Below are positions 12,241-24,470 of a stretch of 64,000 nt of DNA, piece by piece. A program made the position numbers and the translations under genes. The stretch's first letter is position 1; each line of letters begins with the position of its first letter. The notes beneath the pieces are model-generated. The model was not told where the DNA came from and made no database searches. It saw nothing but the letters and a program-made list of their open reading frames with translations. The DNA comes from Plecoglossus altivelis (lineage: Eukaryota; Chordata; Actinopteri; Osmeriformes; Plecoglossidae), in assembly GCA_036571765.1 (NCBI GenBank), contig BROE01000016.1, positions 15,716,384-15,780,383 on the forward strand. The letters are read 5' to 3'.

Positions 12241-14177
12241 GATAGCGGGTCAGGGGCTTTATACAGGCCCAGAGCCGAACTTTAAATGTAGACTATTAAT
12301 GTCATGAAAGCGTATCAGAGGTGGTGTCGGAGGGCTGGAGGACGGTCCAGTTCTGTCGTGTGCTGTGAGTAGAGCTGACAGGTAGGTGGTACAAAACAGG
12401 AAGCCACAGAGCAGGAAGAGGGAACAGTGTTGGCATACTGCCAGCCCCGATGCCTCAGAACGTCAGGAGACATGGCCTGTAGCTGGGCCTGGCATTTCAC
12501 TTGGTTCTTCATGTTGGTCTTTGAAGAGGGAGGAGGAACGCTGTGGTGTGCTTCTCAAGTTTCTAAGTGGAAAAGTATACAGATGGTAGGACAGCGTATT
12601 CGAAACTTTCATGAATCTCGCCAAAGAAGGTCATTTGGTTTTATGCCTTGGGACACTTCAACACCTGTTTCATCCCAAATGTCGACCTGTTGTCACGTTT
12701 GGAAATGTGCTTTTTCAACAGTATCGAGCAGCTCTGCCTTGAAAGCTCTTACAAAGCAAAAGAGAAATCTCGGAAATCAAGGGCTCGTTTCAGAACATGA
12801 CTTAACATACGAATAAAGTACACAAATTTGTCTGGAGGAAAAAACTAGTCTGTGTGAAAGAGAGACAAACAAGGAAGACTTGAGGGTAACTAAGGTGAGT
12901 TCTGTTTCCAGGGTGGACGGACTCTCGCATTGACTGCATGTAATGACTTCACAACGTCATAAACAGCTAAAGCTTTTCAATACACCTGAGAACTTCAATT
13001 CAATTTTTCACACCAAGGTATAATAAACGTCTCAACGTTGCACTCAGGGGACTTACAGATCTCTTTCATAGTGCACAGGGCGTCTAAGGCGAGCAGCTTT
13101 TGGCAGTGACAGCAGTATGTTGCAACTTGTGAGGGAGAAACAAATTGTTGGGGAGTCATACTCAAAAGACCTCGATAAAGTTGCACAAAGCAACAACAAC
13201 AACAGAAACATGCATGGCTCACATGCATAACGACAGACATTATACTCTCTGCAAGCTGGCGGTAATGGAGGAGGTTGCGTGGGAGAGGGGCTTGATCAAA
13301 GCCTACATTTTAGAATATAATTTCTATATTTTGAAATCACTTACTTCACCGTTAACGTGATTAATGGTCCCGGCCTAGTCGTCAGACAGAGCCAAGGGCC
13401 TTGAAAAATGATGCAATTACTGCTTTCTGAATAGGGCTCTGAAAAGGCCTGTTTGAGAGAAGGATCTGGAGGAGATTCTACAGGGCATCTTGGACAGCAC
13501 AATCCCTCCTCTTCATCCATCTCTTTGACCACAGCCAGCCTTCGGCTCGGCCAGTCCCACCCTCAACCCCCCCTCGTCGGCCCCCCACAGCTAGACCACC
13601 CATAGCCGACAGGCCTCGGTCAGAGTATGAACCAACAAACAGAGGATAACGAGCAGCAACAGCAACAATAACATTCTATATTTCTGTAGTCCAGGACGCC
13701 ACGATAAATATGACATGAGCTATGCTCTACCGCACTCTGCTATTGGATATTTCATTTCAATTCAGCTTGAAGACCATTAAACCTTACAAAGTAAAATGCT
13801 TTAAGTTGCATTGTGTGTTGTAGTCACTAAGGCACTGCTGCTGCTGTAATATTAAGTACCTGACAAGGGTCGCCGGTATAGACAAAGGCCATTGTAATAA
13901 AGTACATCAAGAGTCCAAAAGACTCTTCGGGAATTCTGTCTGTAATCATTGGGTAAAACTAATTGCAAATCAATAACGAGTCAGAGGGAAATACAGATGA
14001 GATTAGGTTCAGAGGAGTAATTGACTCAATGAGCGTCTGAATGAGGGGAGTTAATGAGTGAGTGGAAAAAATGCATCCTTTACTAAATGCATTTTCAGAC
14101 GCGGTGCAGTGCTGGAGTCAGTGAACACACGGCACACCAGCAACCTCTCTGTGCTTTACCCTGTTGGTGTGGAAGGG

Positions 14178-14223
14178 GGCTGGGGGGACGGGGGGGCTGG
14201 GGGGACGGGGGGGACGGGGGACT
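14178..14223. repeat. G-rich tandem (ggctggggggacggg)
   Basis: Several runs of five to seven Gs separated by ct, ac or acg. The plus strand has potential to form a G-quadruplex. The transcript carries the C-rich strand. Confidence 0.8.
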
Positions 14224-14379
14224 TGGACGTCACCCAGATGTCACTCACATTTATGACAGCAGATGATCTCGTCTAAACCTTTCGATTTGTAGACACTGGA
14301 TTAGATACGGTAATTCTATTTTTCGGCTCTGCAGCGAGGCAAAGACTGAACACAGCAGAGACACAGAATGGCATCCCAT

Positions 14380-14448
14380 CTGTGTGCCTGCGTGTGTTGT
14401 GTGTGTGTGTGTATTGTGTGTGTGTTGTGTGTGTGTGTTGTGTGTATA
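14380..14448. repeat. Interrupted (GT)n microsatellite
   Basis: TG dinucleotide repeat broken by tt and at interruptions (gtgtgttgtgtgtgt). Confidence 0.9.
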
Positions 14449-15299
14449 CAGACAAATGCTGCTGGGTCCACTGTTGGCTAAAAGTGAAATCAAAGAATTA
14501 CAATAATCTCAAAATTGATACCTGGAAACATGCTCAGCCGTACAGCGATAATGTAGCAGATGTGCATACATTATTATTATGGAAAGCAATGCTTTAGATC
14601 GTGGGTCCACTTAGATTGGTTTATCTAACAGTAGGGAGTTAATATAAAGAATTTCAAAGTGATTGTATCGACTGTAGCTTTACATTTTTAAACTAAGGTG
14701 GCCCAAAGTGGTATGTTTTTCTCCCCAGAACTTGCCGAGTGTGTGATGCGATGGGAATTGGGAACAAGTACCTGTTTTCCAAATGGTTGGCTTTGCAATT
14801 ATCCAACAAATTCCCATTTGGTGTTCTTCCCTGGAGAACAGTGTAATAATTCACCTGCTAAAACATTTCAGAACTTCTTGGAAGGACTAGAAAGTTTAGA
14901 TCATCCAACACAAATGTTATTCATAGAGTTGCAGAAGATATTCCGCTTAGTTACGTCACAGATCAGGTGAATATGTTTCCATGACGGCTGGTGACGACTT
15001 CAGACTTAACTAAAAAGCTTCGCTATTCAGGATATGTTTACCCATGTGCGGCCTTGCATCTGACATCATCGACCAATCGTACCTGTGCTTTTAGCACGCG
15101 GTTTCTATCTCTCACGACGCACATCTTCTCGATGACACGACGAGAAGGACTTCTGCTGTTTCTGTTCACATCAAGCGGCAGACAAGTGTTATTGTCCCAC
15201 GGTGAAGAGCGTATAAATCACCGAGGGCAGAACAGCGCGGGGTCATACGTTCGGACACGTGATGCTTATGGGCAACTTTAGAGGTCAGAAGATAAAGGA

Positions 15300-17700
15300 G
15301 ATGGACTTGATTACGCGCCTTTTATGGTTTAACCACTTAGTCTCCTGCTCCGGGGTGGACACCAGAAGGAAAACGGACCCAGGAGGTTTACGGTTTCAAT
15401 AACACTAAGGATGTCTGAAAATCACAAACATCCATCAAAGTTTATCACCTTCCGTCAGGTCATGAATATCTTTTGGGGAATGCCATGGATAAACACAAAT
15501 GAAATTGGCGGAACAGGAGTTAAAAGCATTTCTTCTCTGTGTTGAGCAGTGCTGTAAATGATCAAATAAATGAGACATTTTGTCCCTCTGAAACATTTAT
15601 AGATTTTGCGGTAGGAAGGTTTACGAGACTGTGGCTCAGGTATGTTTGGTTGTGCGGTTCATGGCCACATTACATTCTGTAGCAAGGTACATTCGATTCA
15701 AGACTGCAAGTCTTCCATATGATGGAAACGACTGGTTATGGTGATACTGCTCTGATCGTTTATCGTCTTCATCATCACAATATTCACCTACATCATGGTC
15801 CTCATCAGCATCCGACCAGTCAATATTTACTCTGTCCTCTGCGTGTCATTACCCTAAACTACCATCCTTGAAAATATTGAAATCTAAATGAAGAATGCAT
15901 TCCGTTCTCGGTTTTAATTCTGCAACATTACTTATGAAAAGGTAAATTATTTATGGAAAGCCCTTAAACGTCCTAAGATGATTCATAATGCTATGAGTAA
16001 TAACAATCCATCAGGCAAAGAGCTAGCCGACTTCATGCGCTTCCATTTTAATACCAGAAATTTAATATGAAACTATTTTTCATGATTATTCCTTCCCGCT
16101 GTGAATTATACACCACGAGAGGTGTTCCAATCCTTATATATTTTTAGCGCAGGGAGCCCTGAGTAAAGTGCTTCGCCGAATTCTCTATTACCTCTGCATA
16201 AACAAACTTTGCATGACTTCCACACATTCTATTAAAACGTGAATGATGCGCTGACATAGCCCAGGAGAAATGAATTGTTGATGTGCTTCAGACCCCTTCA
16301 TGTGAACAAACAATTTACGTGAAAGATAAAACTTTAAAACAGCAACAACACAATTATGCCCCTGTCAAGTAACTGAATTGCCATTTCTAGCCAACTGTAT
16401 TTCTCGGAGACAGATTTAGTCTGGGAACGTGCTGTCGCATTTTGGTCAAGCAGCTTTGGGGACGTTGTGCGTACAGTATACGTGACGTACAAACATCTTC
16501 CTTCCCTTCAAAGTCCGTCTGATTGTAAATCTTCCTTGGCCTCGCTGAGTCTTTGCATTCAGAACAAGTCTATTTACCTCTGCATGGACGTGCAAATTGT
16601 GCGTGCGTCCATCTCTCTAAAGTCAGCAATGTTTTTTTTATATTACAGAATGTGGATGGAATACAATAGATGGTTTAGTGGGCTAGAGTGTGACAGTGTA
16701 TCATAATGTCCTTACAGAGACCAGTTGAGATATACAGATTTGGCATACAGAGGGAATGAGACATAGATGAAGAACTTCGGAGTGTGAGAGAGAAAGAGGA
16801 TGAGAAAAACAGGAAAAGAGAAGAGGAGAAGGGAGATGAGCAAAACAGGAGAGGGGAGATTCTGGAGGAAGGGGAGAGCAGAGGGCAAAAGAAGAAGAGA
16901 TGTAGGATGATGATAGATCGGCGCCTGACAGGTTCAATTTGTCATGATGTTATAGTGAGGAAAATGGAATTGAAGAGTTACAAAGGTGGGTCAAAGAGAA
17001 AGGACAGGGGCAAGGAAGGCTTCTCTTAGGCCAGAGAGGAGTGATACTGGTGGACTGTAACTGAGATAGAGTCCCAGGAGCGTTCAAACCTGGAGCACCT
17101 GAACTGCACATCACCCTAGTGGTGAATCTTCCAAAAAATATCCTTAGAATTCCTTTGGAATTGCGTTGGAGTCTTGGTCCTATGACATAAAGCTTAGTGG
17201 AGGCCAGCCAATCACTGATGGTCTTAAAAAACATCCAGATCCTAAACTGCTGCTGACTCCCATTAGATCCAAACTTCAGGATTATTCCGTGTTGAAACCT
17301 GATAGGGTCAATATCTTGTCATTGTCTATTACAAAACTTTAAAAATATGAACGTTCACCGAGGACCAAATCTAGACACGTGGTAATTTAAGTTGTGAGGG
17401 GACATCAAAATCACAATTGATTTGTGATTCCCTTTATTATGTACTATAATTCTGTCGTTATTATGACAAAATGGCAGCAGTGTAGAATCCCCCTGCTCTC
17501 CACTGATATATTTCTTACTGCAGACACAAGCCAAAAGGACAGTTCTGCATCAGGGGCCTGAAATATGAAGCATCTCTCCAAATGACAGCGCTTACGCAAT
17601 CAACGCCAGAGACTCTCATTATCATTCTGCACCTGTCTAATTGAACTTGAGCGCCTTTCTCATCCCAAGCTTGCTTAAAGAACAATTGGAGCTGCCCAAT
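15300..17700. other. Mostly unique intronic sequence
   Basis: About 2.4 kb with no recognised gene or transposon. A short GA-rich patch lies at about 16780-16900. The rest is A+T-moderate unique sequence. Confidence 0.5.
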
Positions 17701-17740
17701 TATACCTGGCCCCTCTTATTAGTTGTGAAGGGGAAGGGGA

Positions 17741-17759
17741 GGGGGGGGGGGGGGGGGGG
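17741..17759. repeat. Poly-G run (19 G)
   Basis: Homopolymer G run following gggaagggga. C-rich runs also occur near 17901-17930. Length is likely uncertain in the assembly. Confidence 0.9.
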
Positions 17760-18639
17760 TTGACAATGATGAATCAGGGGGAACCGCGATTGGGCTGAGC
17801 GGAAGCGGTTGTGCCAACTACTGGGGCCTCGTTTCTCTGCTGTGAGGCGGAAGGCGGGGAGGTTATGCTGTGTTCGACAGCCCCTGAGTTGAACGAAACC
17901 TCCCCCCCCCTATCCCCGCCCCCCGCCCCAAGTGACCTGACAGTCCAGGTGCAGTTGACGAAAATCTGAGTTGGACAAGCCCATGGGGATGGTGGCCCTT
18001 GGAGGATAAACAGAGCGAAAAAGGAGAAAGGAGAGAAACAAAAAGAGACGCTGGGAACAAGAAACCTTTTACTTTGCTCTATTTGTCATCTGGAGTTCAC
18101 TAACTTTGACGTCAAGTCGCATGTCAAGGACACAAATATTCCGGAGTGAACGTTACTGACAGAATCCTTCCCGTTCCTTTTCAAGAGAAGGGACAGGGCA
18201 CGCGTGCGCGTTGGCCCGCGGTTGTCGTGTCAACGACTCTCCCCCGCCTGACAAGTCATCAAAGCTGTCCGTCCAAAGCACCACATAATGGCACGTCAGA
18301 GCGATCACTTTTATATCACCCAGTCCACAGAAGTACTTCAGTCAGGCCGACGGTCGAGTCCTTGGCATCAAAACAGCATTCCTGACAAGGACACACTTGT
18401 TTATGATACCTCGCACACCGAACATCAGGAAGCCTGTGTTTTTAATCAGCAGCTTATATTGCTACTCTTTTTTAGGGGGGGGGGGCAAGTGAATCTGTTT
18501 CCGATCGCAGCAGTCCACCTGCCTCTGTCGAATGAGTTGGTGGGATTCTTGGTGGAAGCCTTGAAAAGAGCTGGAGTCTGTTACCCAGTGGAAGCATCTC
18601 AGACGCTTGCCAATAGAGCCTTCCCGGCCCCGCCCTGAT

Positions 18640-18905
18640 CCACCAGCCAGACTGGATTGATAACACGCGTGTCAAATCGGAAGCGATGAAAAGCGTCTCG
18701 CTAGCTCCGCTTCTCAACCGCTATCCGTCTCGCCCGAGAGTCATTTCTGGTTCAATGTTTCCTTTTCCGAGCAACGGAGCAAAGTGACACGATCTCGCGA
18801 ATGTTACAGAAACGAATGACACGGAGCCTATAGCTTGGCGGCGACGCGTCTCCCACAATACCGCGGTTATTTACGACGCATCCATCCGGAGAAAGCAAGA
18901 CGTTG
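18640..18905. other. CpG-rich patch
   Basis: A local cluster of CpG dinucleotides (acgcgt, ctcgcgaa, gcggcgacgcgtc, ccgcgg, tacgacgc) in an otherwise CpG-poor intron. No exon is seen. It could be an unmethylated regulatory element, but the sequence alone does not show that. Confidence 0.4.
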
Positions 18906-19300
18906 AAAACGGCGACTGCAATTCATCACGGGAGCATGAGGAAAGCACCAGAGTCACACAGCAGTAATCTCTTACTGACCGAGAGACCTGTCAAGGTCAA
19001 TCAGATAAGACGTAATTTATCCGTCCATGGGTGTAGACTTCAGGATCCTTTATACAGGCCCCCAGGGGCCAAATGACTGACACACTCAGAAGCCGGACAG
19101 ACAGTTTTATGTCTGCTTTTCTGTCTTGTAATTCACATCAAAATGTTTGCAGTTCTGTGAATATCTTTTTTTTGTTGTTCATAGCGTTTACAGCTACTTC
19201 TTATTACAGCTAAGTCTAAATAAATGGATTTTGTGATCTTTCATATTAAAAGATACAGTCAATTCAAACATAATCCTTGTGTACAACAGAACACGAGTTC

Positions 19301-19976
19301 TATATTTTTAAGGGTTGTAAAAAGCCGTCTAGAGATTTTCTCTGTGAACTGGCAAATGCTTATGAACAACTGCATATCGTCCAGCACTAAAATGTCATGA
19401 TTTGACTTTTCCAGTTATGAGTGGGATAGAGTATCGATCCTACTCCTAATAGCATCAGAATCCAAATTGGGTTTAAACTAAATGGAAGAGAAAAGAAAAG
19501 TGGTTGAGTCTAGGGTGGAAGGAGCTGGTTATAGGTCACCGTAATGATGGAGAAGTGATCGATAAGAACATCTCTTTGTAAGAGGCTGACTATATTTGCC
19601 GTGAGGAAATACAGATTTTTTCCTGTTTGAGTTTGAGAATGCAAAAGCGAGTCTTTAGAACCTTTCTTAAAGAAAACTAATTCAGTCGGCCCGCCTTCCA
19701 GCTTCACCGTGGTCTATCTCTCCTCTCCACTCATGGCAAATTCCTCTCCTTGTTTCAACATTTTCCCCCCAGGACGTCCATCATTCGGTCCCCCCTTTAT
19801 TCCTCCTCTCTCTTCCCTGGTGCGGGCCAGATTCAGGGGCTTTCACTCTCTCTGGCATCCCCTTACCCAGGCACCAGGGCCATCCATCACTGTCCTGCAG
19901 AGCTGGCAGAGCGACAGACACCACTCAATCTGTCTCCCCCGGCAACAAGCCCTGAGGGGTGGTGTATGGGGGGGGG
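19301..19976. repeat. First copy of a 0.68-kb direct duplication abutting the assembly gap
   Basis: This segment begins tatatttttaagggttgtaa and ends in a G run immediately before the Ns. It is repeated at 19987-20666. The alignable parts differ at only four places, all changes in homopolymer length (GG/G, CCCCCC/CCCCC, CC/C, GG/G), apart from the length of the terminal G run. That pattern fits sequencing-error differences between two reads of one locus. Confidence 0.9.
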
Positions 19977-19986
19977 NNNNNNNNNN
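19977..19986. other. Assembly gap (10 N)
   Basis: Ten Ns placed within a poly-G run. The sequence to the right restarts with the same 0.68 kb seen on the left, so the gap is probably a failed overlap, not missing sequence. Confidence 0.98.
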
Positions 19987-20666
19987 TATATTTTTAAGGG
20001 TTGTAAAAAGCCGTCTAGAGATTTTCTCTGTGAACTGGCAAATGCTTATGAACAACTGCATATCGTCCAGCACTAAAATGTCATGATTTGACTTTTCCAG
20101 TTATGAGTGGGATAGAGTATCGATCCTACTCCTAATAGCATCAGAATCCAAATTGGGTTTAAACTAAATGGAAGAGAAAAGAAAAGTGGTTGAGTCTAGG
20201 GTGGAAGGAGCTGGTTATAGGTCACCGTAATGATGGAGAAGTGATCGATAAGAACATCTCTTTGTAAGAGGCTGACTATATTTGCCGTGAGGAAATACAG
20301 ATTTTTTCCTGTTTGAGTTTGAGAATGCAAAAGCGAGTCTTTAGAACCTTTCTTAAAGAAAACTAATTCAGTCGGCCCGCCTTCCAGCTTCACCGTGGTC
20401 TATCTCTCCTCTCCACTCATGGCAAATTCCTCTCCTTGTTTCAACATTTTCCCCCCAGGACGTCCATCATTCGTCCCCCTTTATTCTCCTCTCTCTTCCC
20501 TGTGCGGGCCAGATTCAGGGGCTTTCACTCTCTCTGGCATCCCCTTACCCAGGCACCAGGGCCATCCATCACTGTCCTGCAGAGCTGGCAGAGCGACAGA
20601 CACCACTCAATCTGTCTCCCCCGGCAACAAGCCCTGAGGGGTGGTGTATGGGGGGGGGGGGGGGGG
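19987..20666. repeat. Second copy of the 0.68-kb duplication
   Basis: Starts exactly after the Ns and runs through the poly-G at 20650-20666 into unique GA-rich sequence. It encodes the same 65-residue shadow frame as copy one (19510-19707 against 20196-20393), which shows how close the copies are. Confidence 0.9.
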
Positions 20667-20674
20667 AATCCTGC

Positions 20675-20980
20675 AGGCCAGGGAGGGGCAAAGGAGAGAG
20701 GAAGGAAGAGGGGAAGGGAGAGGGGAAGGGAGAGGGGAAGGGTGAGGGGCAGGGTGAGGGAAAGGGGCTGGGTGAGGGAGAGGGAAGGGGTGAGGGGTGG
20801 GGAGAGGGGCAGGGAAAGGGGCAGGGAGAGTCGGCAGGAAGAGGGGGAGGGAGAGGGGCAGGGTGAGGGTAGGGGAGGGGAAGGGTGAGGGGAGAAGGGA
20901 GAGGGGAAGGGTGAGGGGCAGGGTGAGGGGAAGGGTGAGGGGTAGGGAGAGGGGAAGGGAGAGGGGAAGGGAGAGGGGAA
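20675..20980. repeat. GA/GGGA-rich minisatellite
   Basis: Degenerate array of agggagaggggaagggtgag-type units (about 6, 12 and 18 bp periodicity). The Arg/Gly/Glu-rich and Pro/Ser-rich frames on both strands here come from this array. It is C-rich in the transcript. Confidence 0.9.
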
Positions 20981-21837
20981 TGTTCAGAATGGGCTCTGCT
21001 TAAGCTACGGGTAAGGCGCTCCCGTACAACCAACCTAAAGTGTAAACTGTGTGTGATGTGCAACTGCCTGTGAAAGTGTGAGTCCACCTGAGATCTAAGA
21101 AGCAGAGAAAAGGGACAGGACTGAAGTAGGAGAGGAGTTGAGCTGGTGAGATCTGACAACTGTACAACCTCTCCAAGCAAAAGTCATCCCAAACCACACA
21201 CCGTCTGAAGTAGAGCTCGTACCTAACTGAACTCACAGTGTTGGTCTGGAGGTTGGATTGTGAAAAGCCCATTACTGGAATGTTTTCAGAGGCTTCCTGC
21301 CAACTCATACTTCCATCCTACTGGCTCACGCAGAGAAATACTGATCTGATTGGCTGCAAGGCCTTGTATTCTGCTGGTTTGACAGCAAATGACAGGAGAG
21401 ATCTAGATCTAGGAAACCTATCCTGCACCGGCAACACGTACGGCTTACAGAACACTACAACTTCATGAACATGTTACCTTGTGTAACCTTGTGAGGGCAG
21501 AGAAACAATAGAGTTTGGTTGCCGGGGGACCTGGTCTCCATGGTAGCGGAAGTGACCCACGGCTAAGAGACTCGTACTCTGTGCTTGTACTTACCAGAGC
21601 ATGTTAGCTTCCTCTCCTGCAACCTGTTGTCTACAAACTAAGATTAGTTCCCCTTTGATGATGGTATTTAAGGTGTTTAATGAAATCTCTGGTGCATTAA
21701 CAGGTTTCGCTACTTTTAATACATTAGCATAATTCTTGCCACAGTAGGTGACTGAAGGACATGCGGGCGCTATGCTGAGTCTGGCTTGTTCTGTGCCTCC
21801 TGCTAATTGCCAAAACGAGAGCATTCACAGCCTGTCT

Positions 21838-21928
21838 TGTGTGTGGGTGTGTGTGTATGTGTGTAAGTGTATGTGTTTGTGTGTATAAGTGTGTGTGTAA
21901 ATGTGTGTGTGTGTAAGTGCGTGTGTAA

Positions 21929-21960
<32 letters not shown>

Positions 21961-21997
21961 ATGGGTGTAAGTGTGTGTGTATGTGTGTGTGTGTGAG
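21838..21997. repeat. (GT)n-rich microsatellite
   Basis: TG repeats with aa and at interruptions (gtgtaagtgtgtgtg), about 160 bp. Confidence 0.9.
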
Positions 21998-22536
21998 TGA
22001 AAAAGCAATATGATTCACATAGAGCAAGATCAAAGCCCTGGTTTGTTACTCAAACTTGAAAGACTTGCTGTATCACCACCAGCGTGTTGATTTCTTATTG
22101 ATTTCTTCGTTTGTGAATAACTCTTTTTCTCATATAATAGCTTCGCATAAACGTGGTGTTAAATTCTATGTTTGCACTATAGTTAAAGACCCAGTCAGAG
22201 AGTCTTTGTTAGTGAAAGATCAATCAAGTACTGGGGGTTGTTATAATTCAGTATGGGTTAGGAATAGAGTTTCACTTATAATCAAAGGAATATTTACTGT
22301 TAGATTCCCTCCAAGATCGTTGCTGATTGTGTTTGGTAATTTAAACCAAATGAATTCAGCCTGCTTTTCCAATACAACCCACACTTTGTTTAACGCAGAA
22401 CGCCAAACGCCATCAAGTCAACACCCCCCCTTCAAACGACAGTCCAATCATGACGAGACAAACGAGACAGGTGACGGGCGGAGGGGCGTTCGGGGGACGT
22501 TCGGGGGACGGGCGGGGGGGGGCGTGCACGTCTCAC

Positions 22537-22742
22537 CTGGTGGATGAAGACCTGCGCCCCACGAGGGCTCATGAGCAGGACAGCTCTCCTCAGCGTGTCT
22601 CGGTAACGGTTGAGCTCCTCAGTGCGCATGCTGCTGAAGAGGTCGCTGAACACCCGGCTGACGTTACGGTCAACCCTCTGCAGAGACACGTCCAGACCCT
22701 GACGGGACGCCTGGTCCAGAAAAGACTGCAGCCCGCGGATAT
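22537..22742 (-). CDS. grid1: grid1 exon (206 nt), amino-terminal domain
   Basis: Encodes about 69 residues of the delta-1 amino-terminal domain: (D)IRGLQSFLDQASRQGLDVSL, then the sequon-bearing VDRNVSRVF, then EELNRYRDTLRRAVLLMSPR, ending GAQVFIHQ. The EELNRYRDTLRR block is shared by delta-1 and delta-2; the flanks favour delta-1. On the minus strand the acceptor is ccctcag|ATATCC at 22743/22742 and the donor is CAG|gtgaga at 22537/22536. It starts in phase 1, so the split Asp codon is completed by the G ending the 285-nt exon, and it ends in phase 0. As the only one of the four whose length is not a multiple of three, its skipping would shift the frame. NVS is a likely N-glycosylation site. 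Confidence 0.96.
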
Positions 22743-22770
22743 CTGAGGGAGAGGGGGAGAGAGGGACAGG

Positions 22771-22946
22771 GGTGAGTGTGTGTGTGTGTGTGTGTGTGTA
22801 TGAGAGAAAGAGAGAGATCGAGAGATAGTGTGAGAGAGACTGTGTATGTGAGAGAGAGATAGTGTGTGTGAGAGAAACAGATAGAAAAAAGATAGTGAGT
22901 GTTTGTGAGAGAGATAGAGAGACAGGTAGAGAGAGAGAGAGAGAGG

Positions 22947-22985
<39 letters not shown>

Positions 22986-23110
22986 CGATAGAGAAAAAGA
23001 CAGAGATAGTGTGTGTGTGTGTGAGAGACAGATAGCGGGAGATAATGTATGTGTGTGTGTGTGTGTGTGTGAAAGAGAGAGAGAAGGAGAGAGAGAGAGA
23101 GAGAGAGTCA
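22771..23110. repeat. Compound (GT)n / (GA)n repeat upstream of the 206-nt exon
   Basis: (GT)n at about 22774-22800, then mixed GA and GT runs to about 23108. It lies 30-370 nt upstream of the exon's acceptor in transcript sense, so the RNA carries AC- and CU-rich tracts there. Confidence 0.9.
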
Positions 23111-23599
23111 ATGAGAGTGTATGTGAAAGAGAGTGCGAGTTAGACTAGTAAAAAGTGTAAGAAAGAAAGGGCGTGAGTGACACACTGGAACATAAAATAT
23201 TGAATGAGAGTTTACAGGGTGGGAGAGCGGGAGATCTCAGGGACAATTAAGCAACTCCTCAGGTGACCCTGTGCCTCAGGCGGCTGTCTGTTAGCTAACA
23301 CCTGCATTCAGGGAACATTTAGCAGGCGTGGAACCTGCACAGCACCATCGCTGAGATTCACAAAGAACTCTTCAGTAGCAAAACTGGAACAGAGGCTTTT
23401 GAAGGTTTCCAGAGGCTGGCGAGGTTTACACAGCGCGTGTTTTACTCTTCAGACGCAGAGCTTCACTAACAAACTACAGCCAGAGCTTCAAGGCCAGAGC
23501 TCAGTGTCTCTGAGTTTAGCTTCAGCAAGGAGGCAGGGGTGCCTTACCCCCATGTGGTGTTGTTTGAGAAGAGGAGCTGGAAGCTCAGAGCAAATCAAA

Positions 23600-24035
23600 G
23601 GGGATGAAGAGCTGGGGAGAAGGGCTAGGGAGAGGGACTGGAGAGAGGGGACTGGAGAGAGGGACTGGAGAGAGGGGACTGGAGAGAGGGACTGGAGAGA
23701 GGGACTGGAGAGAGGGACTGGAGAGAGGGACTGAAGAGAGTGGCAAGGGAGAGAGACTGGAGAGAGGGGCTGGGGAGAGAGACTGGAGAGAGGGACTGGA
23801 GAGAGGGACTGGAGAGAGGGACTGGAGAGAGGGACTGAAGAGAGGGGCTAGGGAGAGAGACTGGAGAGAGGGGCTGGGGAGAGAGACTGGAGAGAGGGAC
23901 TGGAGAGAGGGACTGGAGAGAGGGGGTAGGGAGAGAGACTAAAGGGAAGGGACTGAAGAGAAGGGACTGGAGAGAGGGGCTAGGGAGAGGGGCTGGGGAG
24001 AGGGGCTGGAGAGAGGGGCTGGAGAGAGGGGCTCT
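23600..24035. repeat. 12-13-bp minisatellite (ggactggagaga)
   Basis: More than 30 degenerate units of ggactggagagag, with gggctagggagag and gggctggagagag variants. The 112-residue Arg/Glu/Gly-rich frame at 23604-23942 is just this array read through. Confidence 0.92.
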
Positions 24036-24208
24036 TCACAGGGAGCTGGCTTCCCTCTGGTCTCTGCTGAGACAGCCACAGCAGCATCTATGTCAAATGT
24101 CAGGCCGTGTTGTTCTGGAGAGGTGAACTGAGCCCATTGTAGATGAGGAAGTGTCTCGCCTGCGTGTCCGCAGCAGGATCTGTGGCAAACTGCACTGTTG
24201 CGTTTTGA

Positions 24209-24318
24209 GTGTGCCTCCTGTGTGTGTGTGTGTGTGTGTGTGTGTGCCTCCTGTGTGTGTGTGCCTCCTGTGTGTGTGTGGGTGTGCCTCCTGTGTGTGT
24301 ATGTGGGTGTGTGTGCCT

Positions 24319-24361
<43 letters not shown>

Positions 24362-24366
24362 ATGTG
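24209..24366. repeat. (GT)n with regular tgcctcc interruptions
   Basis: TG repeats broken five or more times by tgtgcctcctg, an interruption copied along with the repeat. It ends in a pure (TG)n run at about 24320-24360. Confidence 0.9.
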
Positions 24367-24470
24367 TCATTTCTGTTCTTGTTCTTTCTCAACTTTTCTT
24401 GTTGCACCTCTGGGGGCAATCTGAGTCATCAAGGACCCATCCTTATAGCTTACATCGGAACAAATAGTCC

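Larger units (their letters stand above)
5020..22536 (-). other. grid1: grid1 intron (17.5 kb, includes an assembly gap)
   Basis: Intron between the 206-nt and 54-nt exons (donor gtgaga at 22536, acceptor cag at 5020 on the minus strand). True length is probably about 0.7 kb less because of the duplicated flanks around the N gap at 19977-19986. Contents are described in separate entries. I recognised no other gene. Confidence 0.85.

Noticed and set aside
11886..12307. Overlapping 73-119-residue ORFs on both strands
   Set aside because: They are the 20-bp minisatellite read in several frames. There is no domain, splice or start context.
14698..14970. 90-residue ORF of ordinary composition on the plus strand
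   Set aside because: It is not low complexity, but I recognise no family and see no flanking exons or promoter. Length is within chance expectation for 64 kb.
20569..21180. 203-residue Pro/Ser-rich ORF on the minus strand
   Set aside because: It is made of the GGGA-rich array at 20675-20980 and the duplicated gap flank. Low-complexity translation only.
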